A DNA stretch of 11,318 nt from Betaproteobacteria bacterium TMED41 (lineage in GTDB: Bacteria > Pseudomonadota > Gammaproteobacteria > Burkholderiales > Burkholderiaceae_A): positions 1-11,318 of the forward strand of contig NHCU01000003.1 in NCBI GenBank assembly GCA_002167365.1, in the 5' to 3' direction. A model generated the notes under the pieces. It made no database searches. It was not told the origin of the DNA and worked only from the letters and a program-made list of their open reading frames with translations. Each line of letters begins with the position of its first letter. Position 1 is the stretch's first letter. Position numbers and translations under genes: made by a program. This document shows positions 1 to 5,897 of this stretch, piece after piece.

Positions 1-60
1 CCATGCTTCCCGAGTAAAGGGTATTTTAAATACCATCTAAATATAATTTCAAAAAATTTA

Positions 61-162
61 TTACCAAATGTCTGTTAACCAACCAATCTCAAAAAATATT
101 CGCCCAACAAAAAGTCCCAGTGCAAAACAAATTAAAAACAACACCCAAATAGGATACCTCAT
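61..162 (-). CDS. possible small single-pass membrane protein (33 aa)
   Basis: A complete 33-codon frame runs from an ATG at 160-162 to a TAA at 61-63. It begins MRYPIWVLFLICFALGLF and ends in WLTDIW. Residues 5-20 are an uninterrupted hydrophobic stretch containing G16-x3-G20, followed by one arginine, then FFEIGW. The single early arginine and short amphipathic end are what a one-pass small membrane protein would show. A GAAGG Shine-Dalgarno lies at 173-177 with a somewhat long 10-base spacer. I do not recognise a family. The frame is short enough to arise by chance in AT-rich DNA, where TTT/ATT codons bias towards hydrophobic residues. The tryptophans, glycines and ribosome binding site argue for a real gene, but this remains tentative. 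Confidence 0.4.
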   Translation of the reverse strand: MRYPIWVLFLICFALGLFVGRIFFEIGWLTDIW

Positions 163-454
163 GACTTAAAAACCTTCATAAAAAATACAGGATAATCCTA
201 TTTTGAAAAAACTCATATAAATAAAACAAAAATTTATAAAAAAATGAATCTATTTTCATACTCATAAATTTTTCATTGTATTTGGTTAAAAAGTCACCTA
301 ATGGAATAAGCCTGTTTTGATCCTTTAAAGGTCTATTTATCAAGAAAAAAGGAAATGCGTGATGCTTGGAGGAGATAGAGAAGCTAAAGAATTAGATAAA
401 TTAATTTCATTGAATAATTAATTTTGATAAATATTTTTAAAACTTAGCTCACAA
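163..454. other. AT-rich intergenic stretch, no gene supported
   Basis: This stretch lies between the ZIP-family gene, which ends here on the minus strand, and the small membrane peptide further left. It is very A+T-rich. It holds short palindromes (AGGATAATCCT at 189-199 and CCTTTAAAGG at 322-331) but no GC-rich hairpin with a T-tract that would serve as a terminator. A 19-codon frame at 362-421 (+) is too short to call. I see no RNA gene here. Confidence 0.5.
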
Positions 455-1831
455 TTATTCTAATAATTTGAAAAGTATCGAACTGACAAAACCAGCAAGA
501 GTGGCTAAACCGACCAGGTTATTATCAGCCAAATGAGCAGCCTCAGGTAGCATCGCTGCACAAATCATCGTGAGCATAGCACCTGCAGCCAATCCCTCTA
601 CAAGCACGAGAGTCGAATGAGAAACTCCATCTCCTACGAAAGCACCAATTGCGGCTCCTGCAGCAGTTAATATTACCAATGAGCCCCATAGTGAGAGTAT
701 TTTCCATATCTGCATGCCTTCCTTTTTCATTTGCGCTGAGCTTGATAATGCTTCGGGAAAATTTGATAAAAACAATCCTGCTATAAAAGTATACGGTAGA
801 ACGTCAAAAAAACTCGGTTCTACGCTTGCTGCCACACTAGCCGAAATTAACGTTAAAACAGCAATCCCTAAAACAAAACTCTCCGGTATTGCATCAAGCA
901 TAATCCCTAACCAAATTGCAAAGGCAGCATTTCCATGGGAATTATACTGTTTCTGTAAGTCCGCTCTCGTTGGCAAATCACCAGTATCACCATGGTGAAC
1001 AGCCTCCATTGCTAGCTCAGCCCATTTGGCCCTTGCGTCAGCATCCTTTTCTACATGAACAATATTTTCTTCGAACCTTGCCTTCGCCATCGATCTTAAC
1101 TCTTCATCAAACTCCGGAATTTTTTCCCTTAGCTTATGGAAATCCTCAGCTGAGAGAACTAAAAGTTCTGTTTCGTCATTTGATGTGCAATCAGCCGTTC
1201 GATTGACCGCATTAAGCAAAGACATTTCACCAACGATATCACCCTTCGCAAGAATTAAATCTGGGTGATCTGGACTTTCAATCTTTAGAGACCCACTTCG
1301 AATCACATACATTGATTCGGGGGTATCTCCTCGAGTGTAGACAATGTCACCTTTGTGAAGAAAACGAGGTTTCAAATGAGCAATGATAATACTCATATCT
1401 TCTGGGTCTAGTTTATAAAATAATGGAACATCAGCAACATCTTTCATTGCTTTTTTGAAAAACTTTTCTTTGTCAACTGCAGATTTTGAAATAATGTACG
1501 CAGTTTTTCTGAGATAGCCACCTTTTTGATTAATGAGTTGGTCTAATAAAACAAAAAGCAAGCCGCCTACAACAGCTCCAATTATCAGTAGAAAGAAATG
1601 ATGTTCCGCCATCAACCTTTGTTTTGCGTCATTTGCAGAACTAAGTTCATATATTGTAGGTGCTACCAATTCTAAAGCTAGGGCAGAAAGAAGTGCACCC
1701 GCACCAAAAGCGGCCATTAAGCCAATTACGGTTGAAGATACCCTAAAGTAAATACCAATTGCAGACCCTAATAGTAGTGAAATCGAAGCAATGACTCCAA
1801 CCATTGCTGCCCAAAAAACAAATTGGTCCAT
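455..1831 (-). CDS. ZIP-type metal transporter with inserted cyclic-nucleotide-binding domain
   Basis: This 458-residue inner-membrane protein has about eight predicted membrane helices, split three plus five around a soluble insert. N-terminal helices lie near residues 5-28, 34-56 and 78-98. Residues about 130-255 form a Crp-like cyclic-nucleotide-binding domain: GDIVYTRGD at 161-169, YVIRSGSLKI at 175-184, and a phosphate-binding cassette with G201, E202 and R211-T212-A213. Further helices follow near 301-330, 345-365, 376-398, 407-427 and 437-455. Helix 4 carries D313-A-I-P-E317 and helix 5 carries N357-F-P-E360, which match the position of the ZIP metal-site motif HNxPEG but with Asp or Asn where His is usual. 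The likely role is uptake or export of a divalent metal under control of a nucleotide ligand; both substrate and direction are inferred. The ATG is supported by a GGGGGA Shine-Dalgarno about 5 bases upstream. The gene diverges from the small zinc-finger-like gene across a 70-base gap. Confidence 0.8.
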   Translation of the reverse strand: MDQFVFWAAMVGVIASISLLLGSAIGIYFRVSSTVIGLMAAFGAGALLSALALELVAPTIYELSSANDAKQRLMAEHHFFLLIIGAVVGGLLFVLLDQLINQKGGYLRKTAYIISKSAVDKEKFFKKAMKDVADVPLFYKLDPEDMSIIIAHLKPRFLHKGDIVYTRGDTPESMYVIRSGSLKIESPDHPDLILAKGDIVGEMSLLNAVNRTADCTSNDETELLVLSAEDFHKLREKIPEFDEELRSMAKARFEENIVHVEKDADARAKWAELAMEAVHHGDTGDLPTRADLQKQYNSHGNAAFAIWLGIMLDAIPESFVLGIAVLTLISASVAASVEPSFFDVLPYTFIAGLFLSNFPEALSSSAQMKKEGMQIWKILSLWGSLVILTAAGAAIGAFVGDGVSHSTLVLVEGLAAGAMLTMICAAMLPEAAHLADNNLVGLATLAGFVSSILFKLLE

Positions 1832-1901
1832 TCTTCCCCCATAGTTAAAACTTAGTTATAAGTGCTAAAATTAAAAAAATTTAAAGTTATATGTATGTGA
1901 A

Positions 1902-2120
1902 ATGTTCGATCAAAAAAAATTTTATAAAAACAATTTGAACAAATTCGTTGTGAACTATCCGCAAGAAAGACTCGACGGCGAACTCTATAAATATTGTTGT
2001 GCTCATTGCAAAGTTGGTACTTTAGAAATTAGAGGCAAAATCGAAAATCATTTGGACAATTGTGAGTTTCGAATAAATTTTCTAAAAACGCTAAAAGAGT
2101 CGAATAGCAATAATTTATGA
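1902..2120 (+). CDS. small protein with C2HC zinc-finger-like motif
   Basis: This 72-residue basic protein has a candidate metal-binding pattern C33-x2-C36-x13-H50-x3-C54, with an extra cysteine at 32. The spacing resembles C2HC zinc ribbons or fingers, so it may bind zinc and contact nucleic acid or a protein; this is inferred from the motif alone. No membrane segment or signal peptide is visible. A possible -10 element (TTATAT at 1887-1892) lies only about 9 bases before the ATG and no clear Shine-Dalgarno precedes it, so the message may be leaderless or weakly translated. It is divergent from the ZIP-family gene and its last 6 bases overlap the stop of nhaD on the other strand. Family not recognised. 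Confidence 0.6.
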   Translation: MFDQKKFYKNNLNKFVVNYPQERLDGELYKYCCAHCKVGTLEIRGKIENHLDNCEFRINFLKTLKESNSNNL

Positions 2121-3410
2121 AAACAACAAACTATATTGAATGACAAAAGTTATTGCACCGGCAACATAACCTACAAGAGCAAGTAGGCTAATTTTCTTAA
2201 CGTACCAAATAAAATTTATTTTCTCGATTCCCATAGCTGCTAATCCCGCAGCAGAACCAATTATAAGTATTGAACCTCCGGTACCGGCACAAAAAGCTAG
2301 GAACTGCCATAAAAAGCCATCTTTGGGATATAAATCCATTGGGAACATTTTTATTGAAGCTGCAACCATAGGAACATTATCTACTAAAGAGCTCATTAAA
2401 CCGATTATGCCAATTATGAGTGAAACGTTACCTAAAGTGTCACTTAGCCATTGAGCCACACTAGGAAGAATTTTGCTATGTTCTAAAGTTGCGACGGCTA
2501 ATAATATACCTATAAAAAATACTATTGAACTCATATCAATTTTTGACAGTGCATGTGCTAAAGAAAAATTTTGTTTTTCCTCAGAGCTTTTGTTTTTATG
2601 AATCAAATCTGTAATTAACCATAAAAAACCGAGACCAAACATCACTCCCAAGAAAGGAGGTAAGTGAGTGATCATTTTAAAAATTGGAACTGAAACAAGA
2701 ACCCCAATTCCTGAATAAAAAATAACATTCCTATCAGACTCGGTGGCTGGCGCGTGCCTTGCCACTCCAATACTTGTCTTAGGAGCCTCAACACCTTTTC
2801 CTTTCAGTGAGTTAGAAACGAAAACCAATGGAATTGCGGCAGCAACAACTGAAGGAATAAAAACCTGATAAATTACTGTGACTGCAGAAATTTTATCGGC
2901 TACCCATAACATAGTGGTTGTAACATCGCCGATCGGGGACCACGCTCCCCCAGCATTTGCAGTTATTACTATTAAACCGGCAAATAGCAATCTATCTTGT
3001 TTATTACCCAAAATCTTTTTTAACAAGGAACACATTACAATTGTAGTGGCAAGGTTATCCAGTACAGCGCTCAAAAAGAATGTGGCAAGACCAATTTGAA
3101 ACATTAGCGTCGACAATTTTTTAGTCTTGATACGATTAGTGATGATGTCGAATCCATTGTGTATATCAATAAGCTCAACAATTGTCATCGCTCCCATAAG
3201 AAAGAAAACTATTTGTCCAACTTCTATTAGTGTGTGACCTAGTTTGTCATGGGCTACATCATGAGGCGATAAACCACTTAGAAGGGCAAAGACGACCCAC
3301 ATTAGTCCGGCTCCGATTAGTGCTATGGCCGATTTGTTTACTTTGAGAGGATGTTCCAAAGCAATTGCTGCATAGGAAACTACAAAAATAATTGAGAGAG
3401 CTGCTATCAC
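2115..3410 (-). CDS. nhaD: NhaD-type Na+/H+ antiporter
   Basis: This is an inner-membrane sodium/proton antiporter of the ArsB/NhaD ion-transporter superfamily, exchanging cytoplasmic Na+ (or Li+) for protons in salt and pH homeostasis. The 431 residues contain about 10-12 hydrophobic segments and characteristic conserved stretches: LDNLATTIVM at 117-126, ANAGGAWSPIGDVTTT at 151-166, SLVDNVPMVAA at 341-351 and GTGGSILIIGSAAG at 376-389. The two DN-containing motifs are the paired inverted-repeat elements expected of the family. The start is GTG at 3408-3410, chosen because a GGAGG Shine-Dalgarno lies 8 bases upstream (3419-3423). Length is normal for NhaD lacking a long N-terminal extension. 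The TerB-like gene ends 74 bases upstream on the same strand, so the two may be co-transcribed. The 3' end overlaps the convergent 72-residue gene by 6 bases. Confidence 0.9.
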   Translation of the reverse strand: MIAALSIIFVVSYAAIALEHPLKVNKSAIALIGAGLMWVVFALLSGLSPHDVAHDKLGHTLIEVGQIVFFLMGAMTIVELIDIHNGFDIITNRIKTKKLSTLMFQIGLATFFLSAVLDNLATTIVMCSLLKKILGNKQDRLLFAGLIVITANAGGAWSPIGDVTTTMLWVADKISAVTVIYQVFIPSVVAAAIPLVFVSNSLKGKGVEAPKTSIGVARHAPATESDRNVIFYSGIGVLVSVPIFKMITHLPPFLGVMFGLGFLWLITDLIHKNKSSEEKQNFSLAHALSKIDMSSIVFFIGILLAVATLEHSKILPSVAQWLSDTLGNVSLIIGIIGLMSSLVDNVPMVAASIKMFPMDLYPKDGFLWQFLAFCAGTGGSILIIGSAAGLAAMGIEKINFIWYVKKISLLALVGYVAGAITFVIQYSLLFS

Positions 3411-3418
3411 TTGTTAAT

Positions 3419-3423
3419 CCTCC
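3419..3423 (-). promoter_or_regulatory. Shine-Dalgarno deciding the nhaD GTG start
   Basis: The minus strand reads GGAGG here, 8 bases before a GTG codon at 3408-3410. This supports the unusual GTG start for nhaD. Just upstream on the minus strand is a short AAC-repeat tract (complement of GTTGTTGTTGTT, 3461-3472). Confidence 0.7.
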
Positions 3424-3484
3424 GGTATAAACTTCTTTAATAAGTAATTTGATAAGGTTTGTTGTTGTTGTTTTTAATTTATAA

Positions 3485-3889
3485 TTATGTTTGCTTCAAA
3501 ACTGCTAAATTATTTTTAATAAAAATAGCCTCAAGAGATTGGTTGATTTCCTCTCTCTCAATAGAGAATTTACTCAAGAATTTTTCAAACAATTCTAACT
3601 CTTCTGGTTCAGCAACTTCGTCGGAATGCAAAGAATCATAAACATTAAACAAGATGCAAATTTTTTGTTCTTTACTTAAAGTAGAAGATGCAATATCTAA
3701 AAATTCATCTACGGATGTTTCTCTAACATAATCCAAGGCTTTTTCCAAAAGTTTGTCATCACCTCCAACTACTGTTTTCAACTGTCCCCACTCTTGCTGG
3801 GCGATTGTACCGTCAACAGAAGACATGTATATAAGACTTGCGGCCATGATAAGTTTTGGATCTAGTTTGATCGCGGTATTTTCCGACAT
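3485..3889 (-). CDS. TerB-like (tellurite-resistance TerB/DjlA-type) domain protein
   Basis: This 134-residue soluble acidic protein consists essentially of one all-helical TerB-like domain. The signature is the repeated helix pair bearing acidic loops: AASLIYMSSVDGTIAQQEW at 16-34 and, in the second half, DSLHSDEVAEPEELELFEKF at 85-104, followed by the usual short LSKFSIEREEI helix. TerB-family domains are linked to metal binding and stress-related scaffolds at the membrane; the role here is unknown. The ATG at 3887-3889 is preferred because GGAG (3898-3901) lies 8 bases before it and the TerB domain starts soon after. An in-frame ATG at 3928 would add 13 residues but lacks a ribosome binding site. 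It is followed by nhaD on the same strand and is divergent from the DUF2805 gene. Confidence 0.7.
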   Translation of the reverse strand: MSENTAIKLDPKLIMAASLIYMSSVDGTIAQQEWGQLKTVVGGDDKLLEKALDYVRETSVDEFLDIASSTLSKEQKICILFNVYDSLHSDEVAEPEELELFEKFLSKFSIEREEINQSLEAIFIKNNLAVLKQT

Positions 3890-4148
3890 TCTATTTGCTC
3901 CAAAAATATTTAAGTTTTTTGATAACATATAACTATGCAGTAAAAACTAAAAATTATGCTATCCACTATACGAATTTGTTAGACTCTCATATTTTTTCAA
4001 ATTGAACAAGGTTTAAAGTTTATTTATATCGGTTTGGTTACTCAATTATTAATCTTTAAAATTAACAAATAATTTTCCTAATGATTAGAGTTTTTTTTTC
4101 GATTAGAAAATAAACTATATTATGAAGTTTGTTTACCAAGGTTTTTTA
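3890..4148. other. divergent intergenic region, TerB-like / DUF2805 genes
   Basis: About 260 AT-rich bases separate two divergently transcribed genes, so both promoters should lie here. On the plus strand TATATT (4116-4121) is a possible -10 element; it would place the transcript start near 4127, leaving a short leader with AAGG before the ATG at 4149. No convincing -35 element accompanies it. The minus strand shows several weak -10-like sequences (for example CATAAT and TATAGT) and none is decisive. No RNA gene is visible. Confidence 0.35.
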
Positions 4149-4400
4149 ATGGCTAAGTTTTCAAAAGATGAAATTTCGCGAATTATTGAAATGGCATGGG
4201 AAGATAGAACCCCGTTCGAAGCTTTAAAGTCTCAGTTTGGTATTTTAGAAAAAGATGTCATTCGGTTAATGAGACTAAATATCAAGCAAAACTCTTTTAA
4301 ATTGTGGAGAAAGAGAGTGAATGGTAGGAAAACCAAACATTTAAAATTAAGATCAAAAAAAATTTCCAGAGCTTACTGCACTAGACAATACAAAACCTAA
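4149..4400 (+). CDS. TIGR03643/DUF2805 family protein
   Basis: This small basic protein of 83 residues is recognised by two conserved family stretches: IIEMAWEDRTPFEAL at 12-26 and SFKLWRKRVNGRKTKH at 49-64. The first half looks like a helix-turn-helix-like helical unit; the C-terminal half is rich in Arg and Lys and could bind nucleic acid, though the family has no established function that I can state. The ATG at 4149 is chosen over an in-frame ATG at 4122 for three reasons. AAGG (4138-4141) lies 7 bases upstream of it, family members begin close to the FSxxDI segment, and a possible -10 element (4116-4121) lies right against the upstream ATG. Its stop is 10 bases from the stop of the convergent adhesin-like gene, with no terminator hairpin between them. 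Confidence 0.75.
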   Translation: MAKFSKDEISRIIEMAWEDRTPFEALKSQFGILEKDVIRLMRLNIKQNSFKLWRKRVNGRKTKHLKLRSKKISRAYCTRQYKT

Positions 4401-4410
4401 TTCACTAGAT

Positions 4411-4803
4411 TTACTTTAAGCATATAATTTTCAAAAGATCTGAATCTGGTGTAGATGATACAACAGGTCTCCACTGTTTTTGGCCAGGGTACTCAGTAAT
4501 TACAGGTCCTTTGCCATTTTTAAGGGCATGAGATTCCAGCCTCATTATTTTATATCTGGCTCTTTTACAGTCAAATTTCTGCTTGACAATAACTGAGTGC
4601 TCGCCTGACCGGTTTGGCTTAGTGTAATTAGCTAAAATCAAAATGTCTTTGAAATGTTTATTTTCTTTTAGAGTGCTTGGGTCATAAAAAAATGTTGCAA
4701 CTTTGTTATGTGAGAAATGCACCCAGACAAATTCAGCATATGTTGGAGGTGAAAAAATTAAAGTTCCTATAAATAAAAAGTTCTTCAATTTATTTTTTTT
4801 CAT
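4411..4803 (-). CDS. surface-adhesin protein E-like exported protein
   Basis: This 130-residue protein has a Sec signal peptide: basic MKKNKLKN, hydrophobic FLFIGTLIF, and a likely cleavage after T-Y-A23. The mature part follows the surface-adhesin E (Haemophilus protein E-like) pattern: an opening WVHF strand, FFYDPSTLK at 38-46, a central KQKFDCKRARYKIM at 74-87, QWRPV at 110-114 and a C-terminal LLKIICLK. C79 and C128 are positioned for a disulfide bond, as is usual in this family. It is probably periplasmic or surface-attached; no lipobox cysteine is seen. The family name comes from an adhesin, but most members are uncharacterised, so adhesion should not be assumed. No clear Shine-Dalgarno precedes the ATG. 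The gene lies on the same strand immediately after the terminator of the repetitive acidic gene, so it is probably a separate unit. Confidence 0.7.
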   Translation of the reverse strand: MKKNKLKNFLFIGTLIFSPPTYAEFVWVHFSHNKVATFFYDPSTLKENKHFKDILILANYTKPNRSGEHSVIVKQKFDCKRARYKIMRLESHALKNGKGPVITEYPGQKQWRPVVSSTPDSDLLKIICLK

Positions 4804-4841
4804 TAAGATTTTTTAAAAATTTTAATCTTCAAAAGTCTATG

Positions 4842-4870
4842 AAAAACAAACGGGCTTTAAGCCCGTTTGT
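4842..4870 (-). terminator. rho-independent terminator of the repetitive acidic protein gene
   Basis: A perfect 12-bp inverted repeat, ACAAACGGGCTT (4846-4857) and AAGCCCGTTTGT (4859-4870), has a single central base and a GC-rich core. Read on the minus strand it is followed by a run of T (complement of AAAA at 4842-4845). It begins 15 bases after the stop codon at 4886. This is the clearest intrinsic terminator in the window. Confidence 0.9.
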
Positions 4871-4885
4871 TCGTAACATAGATTA

Positions 4886-5806
4886 CTACCCAATTGCTCC
4901 AGGATCGTCTGGAGGAGGAGGAGCATCATACTCACCACCACCTGGATCAGGAGGAGGAGGAGGAGGAGCATCATAACTTTGACCACCTGAATCAGGAGGA
5001 GGAGGAGCATATTCTTCGTTTGCACTTTGAGTCATGGCAGAGTCCATAGCAACGTCACCTATATCCGTAGGCGGAGGAGCGTCATAGTCAGCACCTCCCA
5101 AAGCTCCGTCTAATGCATCCATCCCACCAGTATCAGGCGGAGGTGCATACCCTTCACCCTCAGGTCCAGCGGCATACTCACCGCCTCCTTGCACTGCATC
5201 TCCATACCCAGGGGTGTCTACACCCATAGGGCCTTCACTGGTTAATGTTTCACCAGCTGGATCTGGCCCGCCGTAGTTGGCGTATTCGGCTCCCATTCCC
5301 TCATCCATCCCTGGAGGCTCAAGCGCATCAAAAGCTTCCATCGGATCAACACCAGAATCAATTGCTTCATTGAACTCAGTTCTTAAAGAAGCTGTTGCAT
5401 CCTCATGCATTTCAGGTGGTATTCCCTGACTCGCACATTCCTCACCTGCTGCGGAAGCAGCAGCTTCAAAAGCATCGGCAGGACTAGCCCCACCTTCAAT
5501 TGCCTCCTCAAAGGCAGCATGAGCTGCATCGGCAATTGCACCCATGTCAGGTCCTAAACCTCCAGTATCAATAGCTTCAAAAGCCTCTCCAGGAGGCATT
5601 CCATCACTGATGCCTTGGTCATATTCACCCCTTGCCTCGGTAATTACTCCCTCGATCAAAGTGGAAGGAGCCCCCAAATCACCCATCATTTGAGTTGCCA
5701 CCTCGGCACCGGCATCAAAACAAACATCTGGCGGCGAACCACCTTCAAAAGCAACGTTAAAAGCTTCACTAGCAGCATCAGTTATAGGTTGTGTGTCATA
5801 AGTCAT
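4886..5806 (-). CDS. lysine-free acidic repetitive protein, candidate type I secretion cargo
   Basis: Not a family I recognise. The 306 residues contain no lysine or tryptophan and only two arginines (59, 142), with abundant Asp, Glu, Ala, Gly and Pro, so the protein must be very acidic. Residues 9-90 and 92-173 form a gapless 83-residue duplication (about 30 of 82 identical by hand count). Each copy carries two GxxPxxAF-like helical half-units, at 23-30, 69-76, 106-113 and 152-159. The C-terminal third is low-complexity, with five YxAPPP/Dx-GG units between 219 and 303, one with six prolines in a row. There is no signal peptide and no RTX nonapeptides. Position next to the ABC and HlyD genes, a signal-less N-terminus and acidic, small-residue-rich sequence suggest a secreted cargo; this is inference. 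It has its own promoter, a strong AGGGAGG ribosome binding site 7 bases before the ATG, and a terminator. GC content is visibly higher than in its neighbours. Confidence 0.85.
   Translation of the reverse strand: MTYDTQPITDAASEAFNVAFEGGSPPDVCFDAGAEVATQMMGDLGAPSTLIEGVITEARGEYDQGISDGMPPGEAFEAIDTGGLGPDMGAIADAAHAAFEEAIEGGASPADAFEAAASAAGEECASQGIPPEMHEDATASLRTEFNEAIDSGVDPMEAFDALEPPGMDEGMGAEYANYGGPDPAGETLTSEGPMGVDTPGYGDAVQGGGEYAAGPEGEGYAPPPDTGGMDALDGALGGADYDAPPPTDIGDVAMDSAMTQSANEEYAPPPPDSGGQSYDAPPPPPPDPGGGEYDAPPPPDDPGAIG
4898..5152 (-). repeat. proline-rich C-terminal repeats of the acidic protein
   Basis: Residues 219-303 contain five imperfect units: GYAPPPDTGG (219-228), DYDAPPPTDIG (240-250), EYAPPPPDSGG (265-275), SYDAPPPPPPDPGG (277-290) and EYDAPPPPDDPG (292-303). 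The core is Tyr, then Ala, a run of 3-6 Pro, Asp and usually a Gly pair. The DNA reads as GGA/AGG trinucleotide tracts on the plus strand, including (CCT)6 on the coding strand at 4949-4966. Such tracts can gain or lose units in frame by slippage. Confidence 0.8.
5288..5782 (-). repeat. 83-residue internal duplication in the acidic protein
   Basis: Residues 9-90 align without gaps to 92-173, offset by 83. Conserved positions include D-A-A near the start of each copy, A-F, E-G-G, P, the F at 30/113, R at 59/142, G-x-x-P-x-E-A-F at 69-76/152-159 and a closing M-G-A at 88-90/171-173. Each copy is itself two related half-units, with the F positions spaced 46 and 37 residues apart. This indicates an internal gene duplication of predominantly helical units. 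Confidence 0.75.
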
Positions 5807-5812
5807 GTCTAT

Positions 5813-5820
5813 ACCTCCCT
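5813..5820 (-). promoter_or_regulatory. very strong ribosome binding site of the acidic protein gene
   Basis: The minus strand reads AGGGAGGT here, with the AGGGAGG core 7 bases before the ATG at 5804-5806. It is the longest Shine-Dalgarno match in the window, which fits high expression of the putative cargo. Confidence 0.75.
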
Positions 5821-5849
5821 CATCGAATTTTTAGGGAAAACTTACTTGT

Positions 5850-5877
5850 ATTATACTATCTATATGGAACAATCAAA
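5850..5877 (-). promoter_or_regulatory. sigma-70-like promoter for the acidic protein gene
   Basis: In the 91-base gap after the HlyD-like gene the minus strand carries a perfect TATAAT (5850-5855). Upstream is TTGATT (5871-5876, 15-base spacer) or TTTGAT (5872-5877, 16-base spacer). A start near 5843 would give a leader of about 37 bases ending in the strong ribosome binding site. The -35 match is moderate and its spacing slightly short. Confidence 0.5.
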
Positions 5878-5897
5878 TACTAAATAATTTTTAAAAA

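Noticed and set aside
20..34. Palindrome GGTATTT-T-AAATACC as a terminator
   Set aside because: AT-rich 7-bp stem with no proper T-tract after it on either strand.
362..421. A 19-codon plus-strand frame beginning MLGGDREAKE with an AGGA 8 bases upstream
   Set aside because: Too short, no promoter and no recognisable content; it could be chance or a degraded gene end.
714..1206. Plus-strand open frames opposite the ZIP-cNMP gene
   Set aside because: They have no domain content and lie wholly within a well-supported gene on the other strand.
4805..4829. AAGATT...AATCTT inverted repeat just before the adhesin-like gene as a regulatory hairpin
   Set aside because: Only 6 bp of AT-rich stem with mismatched interior; too weak to support a switch.
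4837..5025. Leucine-rich open frame on the minus strand overlapping the proline-rich tail
   Set aside because: It is the out-of-frame reading of the CCT repeats (CTC/TCC frames), which yields poly-leucine; it has no ribosome binding site of its own and runs through the terminator.
5738..5806. A double-glycine (GG) leader at residues 22-23 of the acidic protein, as in C39-processed peptides
   Set aside because: The same E-G-G recurs in the second repeat copy (104-106), so it belongs to the repeat unit. The leader lacks the usual hydrophobic pattern and the exporter's C39-like domain lacks catalytic residues.
4886..5806. RTX-type calcium-binding toxin or adhesin as identity of the acidic protein
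   Set aside because: No GGxGxDxxx nonapeptides are present; its repeats are GxxPxxAF and YxAPPP units.
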